Assembly (NCBI RefSeq): GCF_015354245.1
Contig: NZ_JADKYZ010000006.1
Location: forward strand, 248,001 to 312,000
Length of the DNA: 64,000 bases
Reading direction: 5' to 3'
Origin: Diaphorobacter caeni
GTDB taxonomy: Bacteria; Pseudomonadota; Gammaproteobacteria; Burkholderiales; Burkholderiaceae_C
Part shown: one piece after another, positions 43,507 to 52,298 of the stretch
Numbering within the stretch: position 1 is the stretch's first letter
How the letters are laid out: the number at the start of each line of letters is the position of its first letter
Translations under genes and position numbers: made by a program
The notes under the pieces: generated by a model
Told to the model about the DNA's origin: nothing
Seen by the model: the letters and a program-made list of their open reading frames with translations, nothing else
Databases searched by the model: none

Positions 43507-44469
43507 ATGCAGGATCAATGCAGGGATGCTTCCGCGCCCTTTTCGGCAGGTCATGGATTCCCCGAAACACGGATCCCGGCGGATGGTTGCGATTGCCATG
43601 TGCATGTCTACGACCATCGGTTTCCCTCAGCGCCCGAGGCTCGGCTGCATCCACCGGATGCAGGGGTGGAGGAATACAAGGCGCTGCAGCGCAGGATCGG
43701 CACGCGGCGCGTGGTGTTGGTGACGCCATCCACCTATGGCACCGACAACCGTTGCATGACGGAAGGCTTGCGCCGACTGGGTTCGGACGTTGCGCGCGGT
43801 GTCGCCGTCATTGATGGCAGCGAAAGCGATGCCGAGTTGCAGCACCTGAATGACCTGGGGGTGCGCGGCGTGCGGTTCAACCTGTCGCTGGGCGTGGTCG
43901 GTTCGACCGAGACGCTGTTGCCCGTGGCCGAGCGCATCGCAGAACTCGGTTGGCACATGCAGATCCTGATGGCGGCTGATGCGCTGGTGGAGATGGAGAG
44001 CGTGTTGCGCCGCCTGCCGGTGCCGATGGTGTTCGACCATTTCGGACGCATCTCTCCCGCCATGCGTGGGCGTCATCCGGCGCATCGTCTGATTCTGGAT
44101 CTGCTCGATTCCGGCGCTGCATGGATCAAGCTCTCCGGTGGCTACATCGTGAGTGAGCAGCGCAGTGTGGAAGACCCGGCGCTGGATGCGCTCGCCACGG
44201 ACTACCTGCGCACCGCCCCGGAGCGCGTGATCTGGGGCAGCGACTGGCCGCACGCCACGGCGAGCGCTGGTTTGCAGCCCATGCCCGACGACGCGCGCCA
44301 GATCGACCGCCTGGCCCATTGGGCGGGGCAGTCTGCTCGGACGGCCGCGCTGGAACAGGTCCTGGTGCACAACCCGGCGGTCTTGTATGGGTTTGATGTG
44401 CCGACCGCAGCGTCAGCCACATCAACAACCATGCCGACGGCGGTTGCTACCGACTTTTTCATTTCATAA
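43507..44469 (+). CDS. Amidohydrolase-superfamily enzyme, PDC lactonase-like
   Basis: A 320-aa TIM-barrel hydrolase of the amidohydrolase_2 group, resembling 2-pyrone-4,6-dicarboxylate lactonase (LigI). The metal/active-site features are DCHVHVYD near residue 29, VFDHFGRIS, LSGGYIVSE and VIWGSDWPHA with the catalytic Asp. AGGAAA precedes the ATG at MQDQCRD. The substrate is inferred to be a lactone or related organic acid; similarity alone does not fix it as PDC. Confidence 0.85.
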   Translation: MQDQCRDASAPFSAGHGFPETRIPADGCDCHVHVYDHRFPSAPEARLHPPDAGVEEYKALQRRIGTRRVVLVTPSTYGTDNRCMTEGLRRLGSDVARGVAVIDGSESDAELQHLNDLGVRGVRFNLSLGVVGSTETLLPVAERIAELGWHMQILMAADALVEMESVLRRLPVPMVFDHFGRISPAMRGRHPAHRLILDLLDSGAAWIKLSGGYIVSEQRSVEDPALDALATDYLRTAPERVIWGSDWPHATASAGLQPMPDDARQIDRLAHWAGQSARTAALEQVLVHNPAVLYGFDVPTAASATSTTMPTAVATDFFIS

Positions 44470-44483
44470 CTCACGAGAACCTC

Positions 44484-45473
44484 ATGACGTCTCTTCACTC
44501 GATTTCTCGACGCGACCTGCTTGCGGCAATTGGCGCGAGCATCGCCTTTGGCCCCGCTCTGGCGCAGGACAACTGGCCCAAGGGACGCGTCATCACCTGG
44601 GTCGTTCCATATCCTCCGGGTGGCAGCACCGATGTGCTTGGGCGCAACGCGGCGCAGCGCGTGGGTGGTGCGCTGGGCACCAACGTCATCGTCGACAACA
44701 AGCCCGGTGCCACCGGAACCATCGGTGCAGCGTTCGTCGCCAAGGCGACGCCTGATGGCTACACGCTGCTGGGCACCTCGATCGGTCCGCAGGCGATTGC
44801 GCCGCACCTGATGGGCAAGCTTTCCTACGACCCGATTGCTGGATTCGAGCCCGTCGTCACCATTGGCACCATTCCGCACATTCTGGTGGTCGGTGCGAAG
44901 CAGCCGTTCCATACGGTGGCCGAGTTGATCGCGGCGGGCAAGGCCCGGCCGGGCAAGCTGGCTTTTGCTTCGGGCGGCAACGGAACGATTCTGCAAATGC
45001 AGGGCGAGCTGCTGCAGCAGCGCACGGGTGCGAGCTTCATCCACGTTCCGTACAAGGGCGACACGCCCGCGCTGCAGGACACGCTGGGGGAGCAGGTGCA
45101 GTTCATGTTCGCACCGGCAGCGGCAGCACTTCCGCATGTGCAGGCTGGAAAGCTGCGTGCGCTGGCGGTCACATCAAGCGCGCGTCTGTCGGCGTTGCCT
45201 GATGTGCCTGTCATGGCGGAAGTGGGTCTGAGCGATTTCGTGGTCGAGCAGTGGCAGGCGGTCTTTGCACCGGCCAAGACACCGGCCGTCATCGTCCAGC
45301 GGCTGAATCAGGAAATCAACGCGGCGCTCAAGGACCCAGCCGTAGTCGCGCTGGCGGACAAGCTTGGCGTGACGCTTGTGGGCGGATCTCCGGCGCAGCT
45401 CGCCGCAACGCAGAAGGCCGACTTCGCCAAGTGGGGCAAGGTCATTCGCGAAGGAAACATTCAAGCGGGTTGA
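44484..45473 (+). CDS. TctC/Bug-family periplasmic binding protein
   Basis: A 329-aa TctC-type binding protein, the second in this operon. A twin-arginine-like leader (SRRDLLAAIGASIAFGPALAQ) precedes VVPYPPGGSTDVLGR, VIVDNKPGATGTIG and HVPYKGDTPALQDTLG. It lies 14 bases after the amidohydrolase. The pair of Bug proteins in one operon suggests two related ligands or one redundant copy. Confidence 0.92.
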   Translation: MTSLHSISRRDLLAAIGASIAFGPALAQDNWPKGRVITWVVPYPPGGSTDVLGRNAAQRVGGALGTNVIVDNKPGATGTIGAAFVAKATPDGYTLLGTSIGPQAIAPHLMGKLSYDPIAGFEPVVTIGTIPHILVVGAKQPFHTVAELIAAGKARPGKLAFASGGNGTILQMQGELLQQRTGASFIHVPYKGDTPALQDTLGEQVQFMFAPAAAALPHVQAGKLRALAVTSSARLSALPDVPVMAEVGLSDFVVEQWQAVFAPAKTPAVIVQRLNQEINAALKDPAVVALADKLGVTLVGGSPAQLAATQKADFAKWGKVIREGNIQAG

Positions 45474-45538
45474 GCCCGCCGATCCACGCCGTTCTTACCT
45501 CCTTACTTTCATTCATTGTCAAGCGCAAACACACCATC

Positions 45539-46225
45539 ATGAACCAGCTCCCCGAAATCATCCGAAACATCGAACGCGTCGCAAGCGACGTCGTTCAGCA
45601 GGCAGGCACTTTCCAAGCCGCCATCCTCGCCGACGTGGCGGGTCGGCGCGGCACCATGCACAGCCGCGTTGCTCCAGTGCACAAGCGCATGAAGCTCGCC
45701 GGTCCGGCCTTCACCGTGGAGGTGCGCCCTGGCGACAACCTGATGATCCACGCGGCCATCGCGCTGGCCCGTCCCGGCGACATTCTGGTCATCGACGGCA
45801 AGGGCGATCAGACCGCTGCGCTCATGGGCACGCTGATGCTCAGCGCCTGCAAGAAGCTGGGGCTTGGTGGCGTGATCGTCGATGGCGCGATTCGTGATCG
45901 ACTCGAGCTGCTCGATCTGGACTTTCCGGTATTCAGCGCGGGCTTCAATCCTGCGGGCCCGACCAAGTTCGTGCCTGGGCGCATCAATCATCCGATCTCC
46001 GCGGGTGGCGTGACCGTGAATCCGGGCGATCTGGTGGTGGGTGATGCCGATGGCGTGGTGGTGATAGAGCGCGCGAAGGCCGCCGCGATGATGCCGTTGG
46101 CTGTCAGGAAGGTGGCCGATGAAGCGACCCGCATCGAAGCCATCGCGCGTGGCGACACGGCATCCGCGTGGCTGCCGGCCGCACTGCGTGCCGCCGGTAT
46201 GCTGAAGGAAGGAGAAGTGCTTTGA
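45539..46225 (+). CDS. RraA-like / 4-hydroxy-4-methyl-2-oxoglutarate aldolase-family protein
   Basis: A 228-aa RraA-superfamily protein. GVIVDGAIRDRLELLDLDFPVF carries the Arg-Asp pair used by HMG/CHA class II aldolases, and GVTVNPGDLVVGDADGVVVI is typical. In protocatechuate 4,5-cleavage and gallate pathways this enzyme splits a tertiary hydroxy acid to pyruvate. With the LigI-like lactonase upstream, an aldolase role is favoured over RNase E inhibition. Its stop overlaps the next start. Confidence 0.87.
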   Translation: MNQLPEIIRNIERVASDVVQQAGTFQAAILADVAGRRGTMHSRVAPVHKRMKLAGPAFTVEVRPGDNLMIHAAIALARPGDILVIDGKGDQTAALMGTLMLSACKKLGLGGVIVDGAIRDRLELLDLDFPVFSAGFNPAGPTKFVPGRINHPISAGGVTVNPGDLVVGDADGVVVIERAKAAAMMPLAVRKVADEATRIEAIARGDTASAWLPAALRAAGMLKEGEVL

Positions 46226-47160
46226 GCCAAGGATGCATTCTGATCACCGCCGCGGACCTTGCTCCGCAGGCGCTCGCGCTGCTGGCCGACTACGACATCG
46301 TCTACGCAGGAAAGACCCCCACCGAAGATGACATCGTGGCGCTGTGCCGCGAGCATGATCCGGTCGCCATCATCGTGCGTTACAGCAAGGTGGGCGCGGC
46401 GGCCATGGATGCGGCGCCATCGCTCAAGGTCATCTCCAAGCACGGCAGCGGCACCGACACCATCGACAAAGTCGCTGCACAGCAGCGCGGCATCGAGGTG
46501 GTGGCCGCCATCGGCGCCAACGCCTCGGCCGTCGCGGAGCAGGCGCTGGCGCTGCTGCTGGCCTGTGCCAAGTCGGTTCCGCAGCTCGATGAGCGCATGC
46601 ATGAAGGCCTCTGGGACAAGGCCACGCACAAGAGCCTTGAGCTTGGTGGCAAGACCATCGGGCTTGTGGGCATGGGCGCCATCGGCCAGCGTTTCGCGCG
46701 CATGGCTGCGGCACTGGACATGCGCGTGCTCGGATTCGACCCCTATGCCAGGCATTGGCCCGAGAACGTGGAGCAGGCCGATCTGGAGACCATCTGGCGC
46801 GAGTCGGACGTGGTCTCGCTGCATTGCCCGTTGACAGAGGACAACCGCCAGATGATCAACGCACAGACCTTGGCAAAGTGCCGCAAGGGAGTGATCATCG
46901 TGAACACAGCGCGCGGTGGCCTCATTGACGAAGCGGCCCTGCTGGCGGCGGTGCAGGTCGGACAGGTCCGCATGGCGGGGCTGGACAGCTTTGCGGTGGA
47001 GCCGATGACGGCGGGCCATTCCTTCCAGAACCAGCCGGGCTTCATCCTCAGTCCGCACATTGGAGGCGTCACCGGTGACGCCTACGTGAACATGGGGCTG
47101 GGCGCGGCGCGCAACGCGCTTGCCGTGCTGGCGAAGTCCGGCGGAACCATCGCGGCCTGA
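46222..47160 (+). CDS. D-2-hydroxyacid dehydrogenase (SerA-like)
   Basis: A 312-aa NAD-dependent D-isomer 2-hydroxyacid dehydrogenase. The nucleotide-binding loop is GLVGMGAIGQRFARM; catalytic Arg, Glu and His are in VNTARGGLIDE, the segment around VEPMT, and LSPHIGGVT. The start is probably a TTG overlapping the RraA-like stop (TTGA), with AAGGAG 8 bases ahead; no good ATG fits. It could interconvert a 2-oxo acid made by the aldolase. Confidence 0.88.
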   Translation: MSQGCILITAADLAPQALALLADYDIVYAGKTPTEDDIVALCREHDPVAIIVRYSKVGAAAMDAAPSLKVISKHGSGTDTIDKVAAQQRGIEVVAAIGANASAVAEQALALLLACAKSVPQLDERMHEGLWDKATHKSLELGGKTIGLVGMGAIGQRFARMAAALDMRVLGFDPYARHWPENVEQADLETIWRESDVVSLHCPLTEDNRQMINAQTLAKCRKGVIIVNTARGGLIDEAALLAAVQVGQVRMAGLDSFAVEPMTAGHSFQNQPGFILSPHIGGVTGDAYVNMGLGAARNALAVLAKSGGTIAA

Positions 47161-47224
47161 TCTGACTTCTGACTGTCTGGGGCAGCAGGAGCCGGCAGAG
47201 AGCGCAAGCCGCTACCATTCGCGC

Positions 47225-47671
47225 ATGACAACGATCGCCGCATGCACCTCTGCAAGACAAGTCCTCTCCGCCCAACGGGAACGCCTGCGCGACGACGCGG
47301 CGCTTCAGTTGGCGGTCACTGGATGCATCGAGGTCGAGCGGTCAGGTTTTCCTGAACAGTCGATCTTCGACGCCGCTTTGCACTGCGAAGATTGCGCGCA
47401 GTGTCAGGCTTGGGCGGGAGCGTTGCTTGACGAGCTGAATCCCGAGCGTGTGACGCGGCGAGGGCGTGTCGCGCGGTACTGCTGCCTGAGCATGTTTGAC
47501 GCGGTGACCTCACTCGACGCGCGCGTGCGCTTTTCGTTCGAGCTCTTTCGCTATGAAGACCCGTGCTGGTGCATCAATGGCGAGTACGTCTTCGCGAGAC
47601 ACTGCCCGTGGTGCGGTACGCGGCTGCCGGATGGGGCGTTCGAGGAGGATGGGGCGCCTCCCTCGGATTGA
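47225..47671 (+). CDS. Hypothetical protein with zinc-ribbon-like tail
   Basis: A 148-aa cysteine-rich protein. The middle holds HCEDCAQCQAW and YCCLSMF; the end has DPCWCINGEYVFARHCPWCGTRLP, a CPWCGxxLP knuckle that probably binds zinc. No helix-turn-helix or signal peptide. Function unknown. It is read away from the operon upstream and converges on the third tctC. Confidence 0.65.
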   Translation: MTTIAACTSARQVLSAQRERLRDDAALQLAVTGCIEVERSGFPEQSIFDAALHCEDCAQCQAWAGALLDELNPERVTRRGRVARYCCLSMFDAVTSLDARVRFSFELFRYEDPCWCINGEYVFARHCPWCGTRLPDGAFEEDGAPPSD

Positions 47672-47696
47672 AGGAGGACGCCAGCTCATCTGCCCG

Positions 47697-48725
47697 TCAC
47701 AGCTTGATGTTCGCCCCCTTCAACACCTTTCCCACGCGCTCGTAGTCCGCGAGCAGTTCCGTGTGCAGTGCCTGCGTGCTGCGGCGGCTGCCGGGCTCGA
47801 AGCCGGACTGGGTCAGCGCGTGCTTGAACTCTGGCGTGTCCATGGCCTGTTGCACCAGTTGCTGGATCATCAGTTGCTTGTCTGCGGGCAGGGCGCTGTT
47901 GGCCCACAGGCCCATCCAGCCGGTGTAGGTGAGTTGCGGCAGGCCGGCCTCCTGAAAGGTGGGAACGTCGGGCAGCAGGGGCGAGCGCTGAGGGGAGGTG
48001 ATGGCGATCGCCTTGATCTTGCCCGAGCGGATGAAGGGCAGGGATGTGGCGAGGCCGTCGAACATCAGCGGGGTATGGCCGCCCATGACGTCGTTGAGTC
48101 CTGCGGTGGAGCCCTTGTAGGCCACATGTTCGAGCTTGGCGCCGGTTGCCTGCGCGAGCAGCAGGCCCGCGACGTGCGACATGGTGCCGGGGCTGTAGGA
48201 GGCGTAGCTCAGGCCTGCGGGCGACGACTTGCTCAGCTGGATCACTTCCGCGAGGTTTTTCGCGGCGACGCCGGGTGCCGTCACCAGCACGATGCCGCCG
48301 CGCGCGAGATCGGCCAGGGGCACGATGGCCTTGCGGGTGTCCTGCCGCATCTTCACGATGTGCGGGATTTCGCTGACGAGCGAGCTGACGCCGACCAGCA
48401 GCGTGTTCGGGTCCACGGGCGCCTGCAGCAGGTCATTGACCGCGATGACGCCGGCCGCGCCGGGCTTGGGGTCGATGATGAAGGGGTGCTTGGACAGCCG
48501 GTTGAGCTGGTCGCCCAGGGCGCGTGCCACCACGTCGGCCGAGCCGCCCGCAGGACCGGCGACGACGAGGCGCACGGGCTTGTCGGGCCACGCGGACGTG
48601 GGCTTGGTTTCGGCGACAGACAGGCCGGTGAAGCCGCTCACGCCAGCGCCGAGGGCGATGGCCGATGCGGCGCGCAGCAGGCTACGACGGGCGGGGACGT
48701 GGAGGTTGTTGTGTGGTTTGTGCAT
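47697..48725 (-). CDS. TctC/Bug-family periplasmic binding protein (Tat leader)
   Basis: A 342-aa TctC-type binding protein with a twin-arginine-like leader (ARRSLLRAASAIALGAG). Family blocks: WPDKPVRLVVAGPAGGSADVVAR, FIIDPKPGAAGVIA and HVAYKGSTAGLNDVMGG. It is more divergent than the other two in the window (AGPAGGSAD for the usual FPPGGGTD). It is divergent from an AraC regulator, which may control it. Confidence 0.92.
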   Translation of the reverse strand: MHKPHNNLHVPARRSLLRAASAIALGAGVSGFTGLSVAETKPTSAWPDKPVRLVVAGPAGGSADVVARALGDQLNRLSKHPFIIDPKPGAAGVIAVNDLLQAPVDPNTLLVGVSSLVSEIPHIVKMRQDTRKAIVPLADLARGGIVLVTAPGVAAKNLAEVIQLSKSSPAGLSYASYSPGTMSHVAGLLLAQATGAKLEHVAYKGSTAGLNDVMGGHTPLMFDGLATSLPFIRSGKIKAIAITSPQRSPLLPDVPTFQEAGLPQLTYTGWMGLWANSALPADKQLMIQQLVQQAMDTPEFKHALTQSGFEPGSRRSTQALHTELLADYERVGKVLKGANIKL

Positions 48726-48902
48726 GTCTCTGGTTTCCTGCCATAGGTCGAGTGAACTCGTACCATTGACTGTAGGCAGATGGCCTGTTTGAATTTCTCA
48801 TTTCACGACATTGATTTCTCATAACGCGCCATGCGGTATAAACCCTGATAGGGATCAAAGTGAAGTCGTCAAAACTTCGCCTCGTTTTTCGGATGGTGCG
48901 CT

Positions 48903-49904
48903 ATGGATACGTTGGTCAGGACCGTGACCTTGAACGGTTTTTTGAACGTCTGCAATCTGCAAGGCGTGAATTCACACCAATTGCTCAGGCAAGTGGGACT
49001 GGATGCGAGCGCGCTGGTCGAATCGGATCGGCACATCTCGGCCGAGACGCTGTGCAAGCTGCTCGATCTGGCGGCCAAGGAGTCGGGCTGTTCGGCGTTC
49101 GGCATCCAGATGGCGCAGAACCGGCAGACGCTGGACTTCGGGATTCTGGGCGTGCTGATGCGCCACCAGCCGAGCCTGCGCGACATGTGGCAGAGCGCCA
49201 TTCAATACCGCAAGCTGCTCAACGACGCCACGGCGATCTCGCTGGAGCAGTCGGGCGATCTCAGCATCCTGCGCTTCGAGCTGCTGATCGACTCGCAGAT
49301 TCCGCAGACGCAGTCCTGCGAGCTGGTGCTGGGCGTGGCGATGCGCACCTGTCAGGCCGTGCTCGGCGCGGCGTGGTCGCCCAAGGAGGTGCGCTTCATG
49401 CATCCGCCGCCCGCAGAGCAGTACCAGCACAAGCAGTTCTTCGGCTGCCCGGTGAGCTTCAACAGCGAGTTCAACGGCATGGTGCTGCGCACCGTGGACA
49501 TGAACGCCACCAACCCCGCTGCCGATCCTGAACTGGTGCGCTATGCGGAGAGCGTGGTCATGCCGTTGCGCGCGTTTGGTGACAACGCGCTGCTGCAGGA
49601 GGTGCGCAAGAACATCTATCTGCTGATGCCGCTGGAGCAGGCCTGCATCGAGCGCGTGGCCGAGCAGATGCACCTGAGCACGCGCACGCTGCAGCGCCAG
49701 CTCGACCACAGCGGCACCAGCTTCTCGGAGGTGCTCGACACCGTGCGCAAGAACCTGGTGCTGCGCTACATGAACAACAGCCGCTACTCCATCGGTCAGG
49801 TCGCGTCGCTGACCGGCTACTCGCGCCAGGCGTCGTTCACCCGCTGGTTCCATGTGAACTTCGGCATGAGCCCACGCCAGTGGCGGCAGACGCGACCGGC
49901 GTGA
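48903..49904 (+). CDS. AraC-family regulator with arabinose-binding-like N-terminal domain
   Basis: A 333-aa regulator. The N-terminal about 220 residues match the domain found in many catabolic AraC regulators (LRQVGLDASALVESDRHISAETLCKLLDLAA). The C-terminal HTH pair has CIERVAEQMHLSTRTLQRQLDHSG and IGQVASLTGYSRQASFTRWF. It lies between a tctC and the acyl-CoA dehydrogenase, and may control the catabolic run downstream. Confidence 0.92.
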   Translation: MDTLVRTVTLNGFLNVCNLQGVNSHQLLRQVGLDASALVESDRHISAETLCKLLDLAAKESGCSAFGIQMAQNRQTLDFGILGVLMRHQPSLRDMWQSAIQYRKLLNDATAISLEQSGDLSILRFELLIDSQIPQTQSCELVLGVAMRTCQAVLGAAWSPKEVRFMHPPPAEQYQHKQFFGCPVSFNSEFNGMVLRTVDMNATNPAADPELVRYAESVVMPLRAFGDNALLQEVRKNIYLLMPLEQACIERVAEQMHLSTRTLQRQLDHSGTSFSEVLDTVRKNLVLRYMNNSRYSIGQVASLTGYSRQASFTRWFHVNFGMSPRQWRQTRPA

Positions 49905-49928
49905 GTTTCTTGCGGCGGCGGGGCCCGG

Positions 49929-51719
49929 TCAGAACGCGTCCATCGCGAGCTCCATGACCGAGCCGCCACCGTGGCGGATGCTGTCGGCCTGCGCGGGTGC
50001 CTTGGCCAGAATGTGCTCGGCGAAGAAGCGCGCCGTGCTCACCTTGGCGCGCATGAAGGGCGCGTCGTCTCCATCGGCCAGTGCCTGCTCGGCCGCCAGC
50101 AGCGAGCGCGCCAGCTGCCATCCGGAGAGCAGCGCGCCGGTCAGCATCAGGTAGGGCACGCTGCCCGCATAGGCCTCGTTCGGGCGCTCCTTGGCGTTCG
50201 ACACCATGAAGTCCACCACGTCGAGAAACGCATTGCGCGCGCTGGCCAGACGATCGGCCATCACGGTCGCTGCCGGGCTGCCGCTGGCGTGCAATGCGGC
50301 TTCGGTCTCGGCGATCTGCGCGGCGATGGAGTGGGCGAGGGCGCCGCCGTCGCGCGCCGTCTTGCGGCCCACCAGATCGTTGGCCTGAATCGCGGTCGTG
50401 CCTTCGTAGATCGGCAGGATGCGCGCGTCGCGGTAGTGCTGCGCGGCGCCGGTCTCCTCGATGAAGCCCATGCCGCCATGCACCTGCACGCCGAGGCTGC
50501 AGACCTCGACGCTCGACTCGGTGGTGAAGCCCTTGACAAGCGGGACCATGAATTCGTAGAGCGCCATCTGCTCGCCGCGCACCTGCGCGTCGGGGTGCGC
50601 GTGGGCGCGGTCGAACGCACCAGCGGCGGCGCACGCGAGCGCGCGGCAGCCCTCGTTCAGCGCGCGCATGGTCATGAGCATGCGGCGCACGTCGGGGTGG
50701 TGGATGATGGTCACGCTATTCTTGGCGCTGCCGTCCACCGGACGGCTCTGCACGCGCTCGCGGGCATAGGCGGCTGCGCGCTGATAGGCGCGCTCGGCCA
50801 CGGCCAGACCCTGAATGCCCACGCCGTAGCGCGCCGCATTCATCATGACGAACATGCACTCGAGCCCGCGATTCTCTTCGCCCACGAGGTAGCCGACGGC
50901 ACCGCCATGGTCGCCGAACTGCAGCACGGCGGTGGGCGACGCCTTGATGCCGAGCTTGTGCTCGATGGACACGCAGTGCACGTCGTTGCGCTCGCCTGGC
51001 GCGCCATCGGCGTTGAGCAGAAACTTGGGCACGACGAACAGGCTGATGCCCTTGACGCCCTCGGGCGCGCCGGCCACGCGCGCCAGCACCAGATGGACGA
51101 TGTTGTCCGTCATGTCGTGCTCGCCGTAGGTGATGAAGATCTTGGTGCCGAAAATCTTGTGGCTGCCATCGGCCTGCGGCTCGGCGCGCGTGCGCAGCAG
51201 CGCGAGATCGGAGCCCGCCTGCGGTTCAGTGAGGTTCATCGTGCCGGTCCATTCGCCGCTCACCAGCTTGTGCAGATACGCGTTCTGCAGTTCGGGGCTG
51301 GCGGCGGTGAGCAGGGCTTCGATGGCGCCGTCGGTCAGCATCGGGCACAGCGAAAAGCCGAGGTTGGCGCTGTTGAACATTTCCGCACAGGCCGCGCTGA
51401 TGGTCTTGGGCAGCCCCTGTCCGCCGAACGCGGATGGATGCTGCAGGCTCTGCCAGCCGCCTGCGACGAACTGATGATAGGCGTCGCGAAAACCGGGCGC
51501 GGTGGTCACGTGGCAGCCCTCGAAGCTCGCCGGGTGGATGTCGCCCTCGCGGTACAGCGGAGCGAGCACGCCTTCGCTGAACTTCGCGCATTCCTCGAGC
51601 ACGGCCTGCGCCGTGTCCGCATCGAAATCCTCGAACTCGGGAATCTGCGCCAGCGCGTCGATGCCGGCGAGATGCCGCATGTTGAAAAGCATGTCCTTGA
51701 TGGGGGCGGAATATGACAT
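49929..51719 (-). CDS. Acyl-CoA dehydrogenase
   Basis: A 596-aa FAD-dependent acyl-CoA dehydrogenase of the long form with a C-terminal extension. Family blocks: WTGTMNLTEPQAGSDLALLRT, ITYGEHDMTDNIVHLVLARV, ARYGVGIQGLAVAERAYQRA, and VHGGMGFIEETGAAQHYRDARILPIYEGT with the catalytic Glu region. ATG at MSYSAPIKDM fits; the first ATG is in a weak context. It converges on AraC and shares a 579-base divergent region with the quinone oxidoreductase. Confidence 0.93.
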   Translation of the reverse strand: MSYSAPIKDMLFNMRHLAGIDALAQIPEFEDFDADTAQAVLEECAKFSEGVLAPLYREGDIHPASFEGCHVTTAPGFRDAYHQFVAGGWQSLQHPSAFGGQGLPKTISAACAEMFNSANLGFSLCPMLTDGAIEALLTAASPELQNAYLHKLVSGEWTGTMNLTEPQAGSDLALLRTRAEPQADGSHKIFGTKIFITYGEHDMTDNIVHLVLARVAGAPEGVKGISLFVVPKFLLNADGAPGERNDVHCVSIEHKLGIKASPTAVLQFGDHGGAVGYLVGEENRGLECMFVMMNAARYGVGIQGLAVAERAYQRAAAYARERVQSRPVDGSAKNSVTIIHHPDVRRMLMTMRALNEGCRALACAAAGAFDRAHAHPDAQVRGEQMALYEFMVPLVKGFTTESSVEVCSLGVQVHGGMGFIEETGAAQHYRDARILPIYEGTTAIQANDLVGRKTARDGGALAHSIAAQIAETEAALHASGSPAATVMADRLASARNAFLDVVDFMVSNAKERPNEAYAGSVPYLMLTGALLSGWQLARSLLAAEQALADGDDAPFMRAKVSTARFFAEHILAKAPAQADSIRHGGGSVMELAMDAF

Positions 51720-52181
51720 CGGAATACCTCGGGGAAACAATGAAAATCAGAGGGGAACGCGCCTGCGTCACTTTCGAAAATAACGAAAGGGCATTGTGTC
51801 GCGGTTGAATATGCTTGGTGAACAGGTGCGCTGTCGCGGGGTGATTCTAATTTGAATATCTTGTTTTCTCGTTGCGCTGATTTTTTCAAATCGCGCCAAC
51901 TTCATGCACGCCTCGTCTGCCTTTCTTGTGAATGCGAATTTGGCGACTGACCTTGTTCTTGATATTTTGCTTATAGATCAATGGTTTATGGTGTTTCTGC
52001 TTGCCGGTGAGGCAGCCTTTCGAGGGCTTAGGTGTTTTCCATGAGTGACGCTTTTGGGGAAAAACTTGGCGCGAATAGAGAAATATTCTTCGCCTGAATC
52101 CATATAGTCCAATCCACTGCTTCCATGCCTTTCATTGATTTTGGTTTCTCGCTGAAATCCGGCGATGGCATTGAATGGAAG

Positions 52182-52250
52182 TGAATGCGTTTGCGGGTAT
52201 TGGATATTCGATGAATATCAATTTCATTCTCGAAACCCGCGACGCATTCA
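52182..52250. repeat. Nested inverted repeat in the AT-rich divergent region
   Basis: Outer arms TGAATGCGT/ACGCATTCA (52182-52190, 52242-52250) and GCGGGT/ACCCGC enclose a perfect inner hairpin GATATTC-GAT-GAATATC (52203-52219). It sits 49 bases before the quinone oxidoreductase ATG. The gap 51720-52298 is markedly AT-rich and otherwise holds no gene; an ORF of 106 aa on the minus strand has no support. Confidence 0.6.
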
Positions 52251-52298
52251 TGCACTGAGTGTTTGATATTTAGTTGATTGATTGATTGGAGTTTCCCC

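Noticed and set aside
49971-51716. 581-aa plus-strand ORF opposite the acyl-CoA dehydrogenase
   Set aside because: Antisense shadow of a well-conserved gene, rich in His/Arg/Ala and without a domain pattern.
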